Shown piece after piece: positions 25,536-34,970 of a DNA stretch of 64,000 bases. The stretch is from NCBI RefSeq assembly GCF_005144745.1, contig NZ_SWKK01000004.1:62001-126000 (forward strand), in the 5' to 3' direction. The notes under the pieces were generated by a model. The model saw nothing but the letters and a program-made list of their open reading frames with translations, had not been told where the DNA came from and made no database searches. Position 1 is the first letter of the stretch; every line of letters begins with the position of its first letter. The stretch is from Flavobacterium sp. ASW18X (GTDB taxonomy: Bacteria > Bacteroidota > Bacteroidia > Flavobacteriales > Flavobacteriaceae). The position numbers were made by a program, and so were the translations under genes.

Positions 25536-27164
25536 ATGCTATCAGTATCTAATTTATCTGTACAATTTGGTAAACGAGTACTTTTTGACGAGGTTAATGT
25601 TGCCTTTTTACAAGGGAACTGTTATGGTATTATTGGTGCCAATGGTGCTGGTAAATCTACCTTTCTAAAAGTACTATCAAAAAAAATAGACCCTACTTCT
25701 GGGCATGTACATTTAGAGCCTGGTAAACGTATGTCTATTCTTGAGCAAAATCATAATGCTTATGATGATTTCTCCGTATTAGAGGCGGTAGTTATAGGGA
25801 ATAAGCCTTTGTATGAAATAAAGAAGCAGATAGATGCGCTTTATGCAGATTACACCGATGAAAATGCAGATAAGATTGGAGAGTTGCAGGTGCAGTTTGA
25901 AGAGATGAATGGATGGAATGCTGATAGTGATGCTGCAGCCTTGTTGTCCAATCTCGGTATCGCTGAAGATTTGCATTACACTACTATGGGTGATATGGAT
26001 GCTAAGCTTAAGGTTCGTGTACTTTTAGCTCAAGCTTTGTTTGGGAATCCAGATGTGTTAATTATGGATGAGCCTACAAACGATTTGGATTACGATACCA
26101 TCCACTGGTTAGAACACTTTTTAGCAAATTACGATAATACGGTTATCGTAGTTTCTCACGATAGGCACTTTTTAGATGCGGTTTGTACGCACATTGCAGA
26201 TATAGATTTTGGCAAGATAAATTTGTTTAGTGGTAACTATACCTTCTGGTACGAGAGTAGTCAACTGGCTGCAAGACAACGTGCTCAGCAAAATAAGAAA
26301 GCAGAGGAGAAAGCAAAAGAATTACAAGAATTCATTCAGCGTTTTAGCGCTAATGTGGCTAAAAGTAAACAAGCTACTTCTCGTAAAAAGATGTTGGATA
26401 AATTGAAGGTAGAAGACATTAAACCATCGAGTAGACGATATCCGGCCATTATTTTTGAGCGAGAGCGAGAGGCTGGTGACCAAATTTTAAACGTAGAAAA
26501 CCTTTCTGCTGTTACAGAAGAAGGTGAAGTACTTTTTAGTAACGTCAATATTAACTTGGCAAAGGGGGATAAGGTTGCATTGATTTCTAAAGATTCTAGA
26601 GCAACTAGTGCATTTTACGAAATAGTTAACGGAAACCAAGCGGCTAATGCAGGAGAATTTCAATGGGGAGTAACTACTACGCAGTCTTATTTACCAGCAG
26701 ATAACGAGGCTTATTTTGATGGCTCAATGAATTTGGTAGATTGGCTGCGTCAATATGCTAAAACCGATGAAGAAAAAGAGGAGGTGCATATTCGTGGATT
26801 CTTAGGAAAAATGCTATTTAGTGGAGAAGAGGCTCTAAAAATGAGTAATGTATTATCTGGAGGAGAAAAAGTGCGATGTATGCTTAGTAGAATGATGTTA
26901 ATGCGTGCCAACGTTTTAATGTTAGACGAACCTACCAATCACTTAGATTTAGAAAGTATTACTGCCTTTAATAACTCTCTCAAAAATTTTAAAGGCACTG
27001 TTTTAATGACTACCCATGACCACGCTTTTGTGCAGTCTGTAGCTAATAGGATTATAGAAATTACACCTAATGGAGTTATTGATCGTTATTTAACTTTTGA
27101 CGATTATATGTCTGATAAATCCATTAAAGAGCAAAGACAAAAAATGTATGCAGTCAATGCCTAA
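25536..27164 (+). CDS. ABC-F family ATPase (YbiT-like)
   Basis: The 542-residue protein has two ABC domains in one chain and no membrane part, as in ABC-F proteins, which act on the ribosome. The first domain has Walker A GANGAGKS (34-41) and MDEPTND; its signature region reads MGDMDAKLKVRVLLAQAL instead of LSGG, as is common in the YbiT subgroup. The linker (about 245-310, KSKQATSRKKMLDKL) is the P-site tRNA-interaction motif region. The second domain has LSGGEKVRCML near 449 and LDEPTNHLDLES. It probably modulates translation and is less likely to confer antibiotic resistance. Its stop lies in a perfect inverted repeat shared with the convergent gene. Confidence 0.9.
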   Translation: MLSVSNLSVQFGKRVLFDEVNVAFLQGNCYGIIGANGAGKSTFLKVLSKKIDPTSGHVHLEPGKRMSILEQNHNAYDDFSVLEAVVIGNKPLYEIKKQIDALYADYTDENADKIGELQVQFEEMNGWNADSDAAALLSNLGIAEDLHYTTMGDMDAKLKVRVLLAQALFGNPDVLIMDEPTNDLDYDTIHWLEHFLANYDNTVIVVSHDRHFLDAVCTHIADIDFGKINLFSGNYTFWYESSQLAARQRAQQNKKAEEKAKELQEFIQRFSANVAKSKQATSRKKMLDKLKVEDIKPSSRRYPAIIFEREREAGDQILNVENLSAVTEEGEVLFSNVNINLAKGDKVALISKDSRATSAFYEIVNGNQAANAGEFQWGVTTTQSYLPADNEAYFDGSMNLVDWLRQYAKTDEEKEEVHIRGFLGKMLFSGEEALKMSNVLSGGEKVRCMLSRMMLMRANVLMLDEPTNHLDLESITAFNNSLKNFKGTVLMTTHDHAFVQSVANRIIEITPNGVIDRYLTFDDYMSDKSIKEQRQKMYAVNA

Positions 27165-27180
27165 TAAAATTAGGCATTGA
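27154..27180. terminator. 12-bp perfect inverted repeat over both convergent stop codons
   Basis: TCAATGCCTAAT / ATTAGGCATTGA with a 3-base spacer covers the 3' ends of the ABC-F gene and of the gene at 27170. There is no T run, so a terminator function is possible but weak. Confidence 0.45.
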
Positions 27181-27844
27181 AGTATTTACTATTCCAAATA
27201 AAAGGATTAAAGTTTTTGCCTAAAGCGAAACCATAAAACAAGGCTACTGAGGCAAGAGATTTAAACACAAAAAAGAATATTATCCAAAACTGACTTGTAG
27301 AGCTGGTTTTGGAGAATAAACCTTGTGGCAATAAAACTGTAGCTAATAAACTAATAGCTAGTAGAACTAAGAGTAAGTTGCCAATACTTTTAAAGGGCCA
27401 AACCAGTATTTTTCTCAAGGGGTGTAAATCATTACCCCATTGGTGTATTAAGTAGTAATAATCATTGCCAAGAGGTACAAATAACAAAGGATCATCCTTG
27501 TCTTCTAGTTTAAATAATTTTGAGGGCGCCATAACTTTAAAGCCTTCTAGTTTGGTTTGATGTTTCTTTTCTAACATTCGGATTTCTGAATGCGCCTCTT
27601 CTGGTAACTCTGGCTTAAAATATTTTAAATCCAAAAAGCGTAAACGATAGGTTGTACAAATATGTTTAATGGTATTTATATGATATATTCGGTTAGTTTC
27701 TAAAGCATCAAAATTAAATTTGTTTGTGGCGACTTTGTGGTGTTTTAAAATAGCTTTAACCTCATTTATTACCTGCTTTTCTTTAATGGTTTTAGCCTGT
27801 CGCTGTTGCAATCGGTTCTGTAAATTGGTACGTGGTACATTCAT
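27170..27844 (-). CDS. Hypothetical protein with two C-terminal membrane segments
   Basis: I do not recognise this 224-residue protein. The N-terminal 145 residues are soluble, basic and helical (RLQQRQAKTIKEKQVINEV), with a segment containing LFVPLGNDYYYLIHQWG near 117-133. Two hydrophobic stretches follow (about 150-172, SIGNLLLVLLAISLLATVLL, and 183-205, IIFFFVFKSLASVALFYGF). The topology suggests an inner-membrane protein with its long N-terminus in the cytoplasm. A minus-strand TAATTTTG (27868-27875) may be its -7 box. Confidence 0.6.
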   Translation of the reverse strand: MNVPRTNLQNRLQQRQAKTIKEKQVINEVKAILKHHKVATNKFNFDALETNRIYHINTIKHICTTYRLRFLDLKYFKPELPEEAHSEIRMLEKKHQTKLEGFKVMAPSKLFKLEDKDDPLLFVPLGNDYYYLIHQWGNDLHPLRKILVWPFKSIGNLLLVLLAISLLATVLLPQGLFSKTSSTSQFWIIFFFVFKSLASVALFYGFALGKNFNPFIWNSKYFNA

Positions 27845-28054
27845 TTTCTTTTTTTTAGCAATTACATCAAAATTACTGAATGAATTAAGACGATAAAAAA
27901 ACTGTTTAATCTGTAAAAAGTTAAATAATTGTTAAATTCTATAAACGACATGTTAGTATTGTGTGGATAAGTTTTAAAGAGTTAACTTACCGAAGAATTT
28001 TGCAGTTGGTCGATGATTTGGCCATAAAATAAACCAAACAAACCTAGCTTACTA

Positions 28055-28621
28055 ATGAATGTCCCCCAGACAAAAACCTACTTTGTAGCCTTATTGTGCT
28101 GTTTTTCTCTATTTTTATCTGCTCAAAATCAAGGACTTAGTGCTATTCCTGCCGGAATGTATTTTTCTGCAAAAAAAACAATTGCAGAAAAAACGGCTGA
28201 TTCCGAACATTTTAGAACTTTATTTGCGGCCTTAAAAGCAGCCGATTTAGAGGATGTTTTAGATATGAACGGACCATTTACTTTTTTTGCTCCTTCTGAA
28301 GTAGCCTTCAACAAAATGAGCAAAATGGAGTTATCAGAGTTGTTTAAAGAAGAAAATAAGTCTGATTTAAAAGAATTACTGACCTATCATTTGGTGGCCG
28401 GTAATTATTCTGCATCTAAAATTTTAAAGGCAATGTGCAGGGGAGGAGGGAAAGCTTCTTTCACTACTATACATGGCAATAAAATTATAGCTACAATGTC
28501 TGGGTTAGATATTGTGCTGACTGATGCTTTAGGAAACAAAGCTGTAATTACCAATGCAGATGCTACCCAGAGTAATGGCGTCATTCATCAAATAGACCAA
28601 GTGATACGTCCTTCTAAATAA
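28055..28621 (+). CDS. Fasciclin domain secreted protein
   Basis: The 188-residue protein has an N-terminal signal peptide (TYFVALLCCFSLFLSAQ) and a single fasciclin domain (about 50-186) with NGPFTFFAPSEVAF, LLTYHLVAGNYSAS and SNGVIHQIDQVI, the two conserved FAS1 boxes. Such proteins mediate adhesion or matrix interaction in the periplasm or on the surface. It is a single-gene unit with a bidirectional terminator facing pheT. Confidence 0.88.
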   Translation: MNVPQTKTYFVALLCCFSLFLSAQNQGLSAIPAGMYFSAKKTIAEKTADSEHFRTLFAALKAADLEDVLDMNGPFTFFAPSEVAFNKMSKMELSELFKEENKSDLKELLTYHLVAGNYSASKILKAMCRGGGKASFTTIHGNKIIATMSGLDIVLTDALGNKAVITNADATQSNGVIHQIDQVIRPSK

Positions 28622-28643
28622 TAAGAGTTTATATATGAATTAT

Positions 28644-28676
28644 AAAAAAAGCTTTAGGGATTCCTAAAGCTTTTTA
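28644..28676. terminator. Bidirectional terminator between the fasciclin gene and pheT
   Basis: The stem AAAGCTTTAGG/CCTAAAGCTTT is flanked by seven A and five T. Confidence 0.9.
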
Positions 28677-28696
28677 TTGTTTGATGTTGTTTTGAT

Positions 28697-31123
28697 TTAT
28701 CTAAGACTAGCTCCTAGTTTATCCACAAAATTCTTTTCTAATTTAGCCATGATTTTATCAATCTGTTTATCGGTTAGCGTTTTGTTTTCATCCAATAATG
28801 TAAAACTAACTGCGTAAGACTTTTTGCCTTCTGGTAAATTCTTACCGGTATAAACATCAAAAAGACTTACTTCTTTTAAAAGTTTCCGTTCGGTTTCTAA
28901 CGCCATTGCATGTATATCCTTAAAACTAATAGACTGGTCTAGCAGTAAGGCAAAATCCCGTTTAACCTCAGGAAATTTAGATATTTCTTTATATATAATA
29001 TTTTGTTGTTGTACTAAACGTAGGATACTATCCCAATGAATGTCGGCATAAAAAACTTCAGTTTTAATACCAACTTCTTTTAGTATTCTATTGTGTACAA
29101 GTCCAAAACTTACGACAGTTTCTTTCTTAACTTTTAAATCAATTCCTTCGCTCAATAGGGCGTTAGAAGTAGGGTTTTCTTTTAAGATGTTAATGCCTAA
29201 TCGCTCTAAAACATTGGTAATTAATCCTTTTAGATAAAAGAAATCTCCTTTTCTATCGGTTTCTAACCAATTCCCATCATTTTGATTACCACTTAAATAA
29301 ACTCCTAAATGATTTGCTTCTGCATATCCGTCCCTGGTTTTATTATAGGTCTTACCAAACTCAAACAATCTTAGATTGTTTTGTCTTCTATTTTGGTTGT
29401 ATGCAATACTCTCTAATCCAGTAAACAGTAGTGATTGGCGTAATTTGGATAAATCATTACTTAATGGATTAAGTAAATACACCGCTTTTTCATCATCTGG
29501 TAGATTGGCATCGTTTTTTTGAGATTCTGGAACCAAGCTATTGGTCATTATTTCATAAAAACCTTTATCTGCTAATAAGTTACCTATTATATTTTGTAGA
29601 CGGTGGTTATCAAATTTAGAAGTGCTAGCTACAGATGCGGTTATTTTTTCGCTGATATTAATATTATTGTAGCCGTATACTCGTAAAATTTCTTCTATAA
29701 CATCTACCTCTCTTTCCACATCTGTCCGGTAAGATGGTATAGTTAACCCTAAACCAGCTTCAGTAACATTGTTTACTTTAATTTCTAAAGCTGTTAGAAT
29801 GGATTTGATAGTGTCTTTTTTTAGTTCTTCACCAATGAGTTTATTTATTTTTTCAAAGGTTAGGAATACTTGGTGGTCTTCTTTCTTTACCGGATAAAGG
29901 TCTACAATCTCTGAGCAAATTTCACCACCTGCAATTTCCTTTATTAAAACAGCAGCACGCTTAAGTGCATATTTGGTAAAATTGATATCTATTCCGCGTT
30001 CAAAACGAAAAGAGGCATCTGTATTTAACCCATGTCTTTTTGCGGTTTTACGAACGGTAACTGTTTCAAAATAAGCACTTTCTAAAAATACAGTGGTAGT
30101 ATGTTCTGTTACGCCAGAATGTAACCCTCCAAAAACTCCAGCAATACATAAGGGTTTTTCCGCATCGCAAATCATTAAATCATCTGCATGCAAGGTACGT
30201 TCTTCCCCATCTAAAGTAACAAATTTGGTGCCTTCTTCTAAAGTTTTTACTTCAATCTTATTCCCTTTAATTTTACTCGCATCAAAAGCATGTAAGGGTT
30301 GTCCAAGTTCGTGTAGTACATAATTGGTGATGTCTACAATATTATTGATTGGGGCTAAGCCAATAGATTTTAATCTGTTTTTTAACCAATTAGGCGATTC
30401 TTGTACTAATACATTTTTTATAGTAACACCGCAATAACGTGGAGCTAGTTTACTATCTAAAACATCCACGTCTATTTTAATAGAACGCTCAGCTACATTA
30501 AAATTGCTAGTAGATGGCGTAATTAATTCTGCAAATACCTCTTTTTGTTCTAGCCCAGCCTTTAGATCTCGTGCTACGCCAAAATGACTCATTGCATCTG
30601 AGCGGTTTGGAGTAAGACCTATTTCAAAAACTTCATCAGTTTCAATCTCAAATATTTCGGCACAGGCTGTGCCAGGCAGTAAATCTTCATCTAAAACCAT
30701 AATACCTTCATGGCTTTTGCCCAGACCTAATTCGTCCTCAGCGCATATCATACCATGGCTTTCTTCACCTCTTATTTTGCCTTTTTTTATGGTCCAAGCT
30801 TCTCCTTCTGGTGTATATAAAGTAGTGCCGATTGTAGCAACAGGTACTTTTTGACCAGCGGCAACATTGGGAGCGCCACACACTATCTGTACGGGCTCCT
30901 CTTGTCCAATATTTACAGTGGTTACTTTTAAGCGGTCTGCATTGGGGTGTTGCTCACAAGTAAGTACATGGCCAATAACAACGCCTGCTAAGCTGCCTTT
31001 AATAGACTCAAATTTAGAAATGCCTTCTACTTCTAATCCCAAATCGGTTAATAATTCGCCTGTTTTATCGGCTTCCCAATCTAATTGTATAAACTGCTTT
31101 AACCAGTTGTAAGAAATCTTCAT
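28697..31123 (-). CDS. pheT: Phenylalanine--tRNA ligase beta subunit
   Basis: The 808-residue beta subunit pairs with PheS to charge tRNA-Phe. Domains in order: N-terminal segment starting KISYNWLKQF, the EMAP-II-like tRNA-binding fold (about 40-150, with HPNADRLKVTTVNIG), the B3/B4 editing domain (about 210-390, with GVFGGLHSGV), the B5 domain (about 400-475), the synthetase core and the C-terminal anticodon-binding fold (about 710-806, FPEVKRDFALLLDQ). Length is normal. pheS is not adjacent, as is common in Bacteroidota. Confidence 0.96.
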   Translation of the reverse strand: MKISYNWLKQFIQLDWEADKTGELLTDLGLEVEGISKFESIKGSLAGVVIGHVLTCEQHPNADRLKVTTVNIGQEEPVQIVCGAPNVAAGQKVPVATIGTTLYTPEGEAWTIKKGKIRGEESHGMICAEDELGLGKSHEGIMVLDEDLLPGTACAEIFEIETDEVFEIGLTPNRSDAMSHFGVARDLKAGLEQKEVFAELITPSTSNFNVAERSIKIDVDVLDSKLAPRYCGVTIKNVLVQESPNWLKNRLKSIGLAPINNIVDITNYVLHELGQPLHAFDASKIKGNKIEVKTLEEGTKFVTLDGEERTLHADDLMICDAEKPLCIAGVFGGLHSGVTEHTTTVFLESAYFETVTVRKTAKRHGLNTDASFRFERGIDINFTKYALKRAAVLIKEIAGGEICSEIVDLYPVKKEDHQVFLTFEKINKLIGEELKKDTIKSILTALEIKVNNVTEAGLGLTIPSYRTDVEREVDVIEEILRVYGYNNINISEKITASVASTSKFDNHRLQNIIGNLLADKGFYEIMTNSLVPESQKNDANLPDDEKAVYLLNPLSNDLSKLRQSLLFTGLESIAYNQNRRQNNLRLFEFGKTYNKTRDGYAEANHLGVYLSGNQNDGNWLETDRKGDFFYLKGLITNVLERLGINILKENPTSNALLSEGIDLKVKKETVVSFGLVHNRILKEVGIKTEVFYADIHWDSILRLVQQQNIIYKEISKFPEVKRDFALLLDQSISFKDIHAMALETERKLLKEVSLFDVYTGKNLPEGKKSYAVSFTLLDENKTLTDKQIDKIMAKLEKNFVDKLGASLR

Positions 31124-31142
31124 CTACCTATATTAAAGTCCG

Positions 31143-31173
31143 CAAATATAAAACATTGCCATGGTACATTCAA
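31143..31173 (-). promoter_or_regulatory. Promoter of pheT
   Basis: On the minus strand: TTG (31173-31171), 20 bases, TATATTTG (31150-31143), 20 bases before the ATG. Confidence 0.75.
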
Positions 31174-31252
31174 TGGCATTTGTACTTACATTTTTTTGTA
31201 ATGGGGCTAAGCATTACCTTTATTTTTTAAAATTTCACGAAAATTTAATTTT

Positions 31253-32476
31253 ATGCTTAAGAAGATTGTTTTGTTGCTGTTATGTGTGGTATTCTTTGCT
31301 TGTAAAGAGACACCTAAGAAACCAAGTTTAAATACAGGTCCTTGGCGTGCGGTTATGGAAGTATCGGAAGGGCATGAATTGCCTTTTACTTTTATGCTAC
31401 AGCAGCAAGATAGTTCTTATGTAATGACAATTAGCAATGCTGATGAAAAACTTACCGTAGACGAAATCATGGTAAAAGGAGATAGCATAAGGATACAAAT
31501 GCCTGTTTTTGAGGGGTACATCAATGCTACTTTTACAGAAAACCGTATTGCAGGTAATTTTATAAAAGAAAGTTTAGGACGCTCTGTGCCTTTTGAGGCC
31601 AGCTATGGAGAAGCACCTAGATTTTCTGTTCAGCAAGACGCGAAGGCATCTGTATCTGGAATCTGGAAAGCAGAATTTGAGTACGATTTGCCTTCTGCAT
31701 ATATGGCAAAAGGTATTTTTTATCAGTCTGATGATAAGGTTACGGGGACCATTAGAACTACTACTGGAGATTACAGGTATTTAGAGGGTGTTATGGATGG
31801 AGATAGTTTAAAGCTTTCCACTTTTGATGGTGCTCATGTATTTTTGTTCTTGGCCAAAGTAGAGGATAATGTGCTTAATGGTAAATTTTACTCTGGCAAA
31901 CATTATGTAGCAAATTTTAAGGGTAGTAGAGACGAGACTTATGAGCTCCCTGATGCTAACGAACTAACCTTTTTAAAGGAGGGGTATGAGACATTCGATT
32001 TCAGTTTCCCAGACGTGGACGGACAAATGGTAAGTCTTTCTGATGACCAATTTAAAGATAAGCCAGTATTGGTGCAGATTATGGGAACTTGGTGTCCTAA
32101 TTGTCTGGATGAAACAAAGTTTTATGTAGAGTATTTGCAAAATAATCCTGATGCGGATGTAGAAATGGTGGCATTAGCTTTTGAATATGCAAGAACAGAG
32201 GAGAAGGCTTTTGAAGGAATAAAGCGGTTAAAAAAACGTGTGGGAGTAGACTACCCAATTTTATTAGCGCAAGTTGGTACATCTGCCAAAGACAAGGCTA
32301 ATGAAAAATTACCGATGTTAAATCATGTTCTCTCATATCCAACCACTATTTATATAGATAAAAAAGGTGCGGTAAGAAAAATACATACTGGGTTCAATGG
32401 CCCTGCAACTGGGGAGAAATATGAAGAATTTAAAAAGGAATTTGATAAAACAATAAAAGAACTACTTAATGAGTAG
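31253..32476 (+). CDS. TlpA-like thiol-disulfide oxidoreductase lipoprotein
   Basis: The 407-residue protein has a lipoprotein signal (LLLLCVVFFAC, Cys17), a beta-rich N-terminal region of two similar halves (about 25-125 and 128-225), and a C-terminal TlpA/AhpC-type thioredoxin domain (about 240-405) with the redox motif GTWCPNCLDE near residue 280 and the cis-proline segment LSYPTTIYID near 360. It is expected to reduce disulfides in the periplasm, facing from a membrane anchor. Unlike the protein at 23963, its CxxC is intact. The end of the gene forms one arm of the shared terminator. Confidence 0.85.
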   Translation: MLKKIVLLLLCVVFFACKETPKKPSLNTGPWRAVMEVSEGHELPFTFMLQQQDSSYVMTISNADEKLTVDEIMVKGDSIRIQMPVFEGYINATFTENRIAGNFIKESLGRSVPFEASYGEAPRFSVQQDAKASVSGIWKAEFEYDLPSAYMAKGIFYQSDDKVTGTIRTTTGDYRYLEGVMDGDSLKLSTFDGAHVFLFLAKVEDNVLNGKFYSGKHYVANFKGSRDETYELPDANELTFLKEGYETFDFSFPDVDGQMVSLSDDQFKDKPVLVQIMGTWCPNCLDETKFYVEYLQNNPDADVEMVALAFEYARTEEKAFEGIKRLKKRVGVDYPILLAQVGTSAKDKANEKLPMLNHVLSYPTTIYIDKKGAVRKIHTGFNGPATGEKYEEFKKEFDKTIKELLNE

Positions 32477-32483
32477 TTCTTTT
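32455..32483. terminator. Terminator overlapping the tlpA-like stop codon
   Basis: The 12-base-pair stem AAAAGAACTACT/AGTAGTTCTTTT contains the last codons and the stop of the oxidoreductase gene and faces leuB, so it can serve both strands. Confidence 0.75.
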
Positions 32484-32507
32484 ATAATGTTAAGCTTGCA
32501 GTAAAGT

Positions 32508-33626
32508 TTAGATAATTGTAGACCTTCCTAGATTAATATTTTCATTATTCATATTAAACTGGTCGTCATTATCTACAATGTGGTTGGCAATAAAATCCCC
32601 TACGTGGCTTGTTCCATAGGTACTATTGGCATCTAAATCTTTAGTAACAATACCAAGATTTATGGCTTTATTTACCGCTTCTCTTATGGCCATAGCTTCC
32701 TCAAACATTTTAAAATATTCTAATAACATGGCAGCAGCCAAAATAGCGGCTATAGGATTGGCAATATTCTTATCCTTTTGTTCTGGATATGCACCATGTA
32801 AAGGATGAAATAGCCCATTATTATCCCCTATAGCTGCTGAGGCTAAAGTATAACTAGTACCACTTATTACGCCACCTTCATCAGCAATAATATCACCAAA
32901 CATATTCTCTGTAAGTAATACATCAAAAACATTTGGATTACTAACTAATTCCGTGGCTGCATGATCTACAAACATGTATTCCAACTTAACATCTGGATAG
33001 CTCTGAGCAATTGTGCCAACCACTTTTCGCCATAATTTAGAAGATTCTAAAACATTAGCTTTATCAATAAGAGTAACTTTGTTTTTTCTGTTTTTTGCAG
33101 CTTTAAATGCCAAGTGAGCAATTTTACTGATTTCCTTTTCTGTATACTCACAAACATCAGAGGCTTTTGTGCCTTCTGCGTTCATATTTTTTTCTCCAAA
33201 ATAGATACCACCTGTTAGTTCTCTATATACTATAAAATCGGTTCCCTTAATAATTTCTGGTTTTAAAGGGGATTTATTTACAAGCGACGGAAAAATTTTA
33301 ACTGGTCGTAAGTCGGCATATAAATCTAATGCTTTACGGAGTTGTATTAAACCATGTTCCGGTCTTACCTGAGCAACAGGATTGTTGTTAAATTTTGGGT
33401 CGCCCACTGTACCAAAGAGTACGGCATCTGCATTTTGGCATATTTCTAAAGTTGTCTTAGGTAATGCACTCCCGTAGGTTTCTATGGCTTGCGCACCTAC
33501 GATGGCGGGGGTAAATTTAAAATTATGATTGTAAATCTCCTCAATGGCCTCCAAACACTTTACCGCTTGTTGGGTAACTTCTGGTCCTACACCATCTCCG
33601 GCTAATAAGGCGATGTCTAAATTCAT
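32508..33626 (-). CDS. leuB: 3-isopropylmalate dehydrogenase
   Basis: The 372-residue enzyme oxidatively decarboxylates 3-isopropylmalate in leucine synthesis. Landmarks are LLAGDGVGPEV (7-17), the substrate segment RPVKIFPSL near 105, YRELTGGIYFGEK near 135, and the metal/NAD site segment TENMFGDIIADEGGVISG near 232. It is the second gene after leuA with a 25-base gap. leuC and leuD are not in the window. Confidence 0.95.
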   Translation of the reverse strand: MNLDIALLAGDGVGPEVTQQAVKCLEAIEEIYNHNFKFTPAIVGAQAIETYGSALPKTTLEICQNADAVLFGTVGDPKFNNNPVAQVRPEHGLIQLRKALDLYADLRPVKIFPSLVNKSPLKPEIIKGTDFIVYRELTGGIYFGEKNMNAEGTKASDVCEYTEKEISKIAHLAFKAAKNRKNKVTLIDKANVLESSKLWRKVVGTIAQSYPDVKLEYMFVDHAATELVSNPNVFDVLLTENMFGDIIADEGGVISGTSYTLASAAIGDNNGLFHPLHGAYPEQKDKNIANPIAAILAAAMLLEYFKMFEEAMAIREAVNKAINLGIVTKDLDANSTYGTSHVGDFIANHIVDNDDQFNMNNENINLGRSTII

Positions 33627-33651
33627 AAAGCTTTTATTTTAAATGGGGGGA

Positions 33652-34824
33652 TTAAGCTAAACTTGTCATGTCTATGGCGCTAGTTTCCACAATTTCATGG
33701 ATATCCGCATCCACAATTTCTTTTTTACGGTCTGCGTACTTTAAAAAGTTTTCATAAACCTTGTCTAATTGTACTTTAGTTAATTCATAGCCAACGTTTT
33801 TTGCGCGGTAGGCCAAGGCAGCTCTACCACTACGTGCGGTAAGTACGATAGAAGATTGGCTAACGCCTACATCTGCAGGGTCAATAATTTCATAGGTTTC
33901 TCTATTTTTTATAACGCCATCTTGGTGTATGCCGGAGCTATGTGCAAAAGCATTTGTACCTACAATAGCTTTATTGGGTTGTACAGGCATTCCCATTTTT
34001 TGAGACACCATTAAACTAGTGTCATACAGCAACTTACTGTTAATATTAGTATCTAAGTGTAAGTCTGGATGTTGTCTCATAATCATTACTACCTCTTCTA
34101 AAGACGTGTTTCCTGCACGTTCTCCAATTCCGTTTATAGTACATTCTATCTGGCGAGCACCGTTTATGGCGCCAGCAATAGAATTTGCAGTAGCCAAACC
34201 TAAATCGTTATGGCAATGACAGGATAAAATGGCTTTATCTATGTCCTTTACATTTTCTTTAAGGTATTTCATTTTGGTACCGTATTCATCTGGTAAACAG
34301 TAGCCTGTGGTATCCGGGATGTTTAGTACGGTTGCTCCGGCTTTAATTACAGCTTCGCATACTCTTGCTAAATATTCATTATCCGTTCTGCCAGCATCTT
34401 CTGCATAGAACTCCACATCTTCTACAAAAGTTTTTGCATATTTTACAGCAGCAACAGCTCTTTCTATAATGTCTTCTCGGTTAGATTTGAATTTATGGGT
34501 AATGTGGGAATCAGAGGTTCCTATTCCAGTGTGTATTCTAGGTCTTTTGGCAAATTTAAGGGCTTGGGCGGCAACTTCAATATCTTTTTTAACGGAACGG
34601 GTTAAACCACAGACCGTTGCATTTTCAACCAATTTGGCAATCTCTTCTACAGATTTAAAATCTCCAGGGCTAGATATGGGAAAACCTGCCTCTATAACAT
34701 CCACACCCATCTCATCTAAGCGGCTTGCAATGACCAATTTTTGCTCCGTGTCTAATTTACAACCTGGAACTTGTTCGCCATCCCTTAGTGTTGTATCAAA
34801 AATATGTACCTTATCTTTACCCAT
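33652..34824 (-). CDS. leuA: 2-isopropylmalate synthase, short form
   Basis: The 390-residue protein has the HMGL-like TIM barrel: [13 protein letters not shown] (9-21), the metal-binding HCHNDLGLA near 204 and [13 protein letters not shown] near 232. It condenses acetyl-CoA with 2-oxoisovalerate, the first step of leucine synthesis. It ends about 110 residues earlier than the well-known allosteric enzymes, so it lacks the LeuA dimer domain that binds leucine. A homocitrate- or citramalate-synthase-like role cannot be excluded from the barrel alone, but linkage to leuB supports leuA. Confidence 0.87.
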   Translation of the reverse strand: MGKDKVHIFDTTLRDGEQVPGCKLDTEQKLVIASRLDEMGVDVIEAGFPISSPGDFKSVEEIAKLVENATVCGLTRSVKKDIEVAAQALKFAKRPRIHTGIGTSDSHITHKFKSNREDIIERAVAAVKYAKTFVEDVEFYAEDAGRTDNEYLARVCEAVIKAGATVLNIPDTTGYCLPDEYGTKMKYLKENVKDIDKAILSCHCHNDLGLATANSIAGAINGARQIECTINGIGERAGNTSLEEVVMIMRQHPDLHLDTNINSKLLYDTSLMVSQKMGMPVQPNKAIVGTNAFAHSSGIHQDGVIKNRETYEIIDPADVGVSQSSIVLTARSGRAALAYRAKNVGYELTKVQLDKVYENFLKYADRKKEIVDADIHEIVETSAIDMTSLA

Positions 34825-34970
34825 AGTTTACGTAGATTTTATCTAATCCTTACGAATGTATTAATGCTGGGATTAAATAAATATCGTAAGCACTTTCTGT
34901 TACAATGTTTATCTAGTAATGGAATATATTAAGTTGTTATAAATCAGTTGTATAGATATAATTTTTTACG

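Noticed and set aside
34825-34970. Possible leader or riboswitch upstream of leuA
   Set aside because: I found neither a leucine-rich leader peptide nor a stable fold with a terminator.
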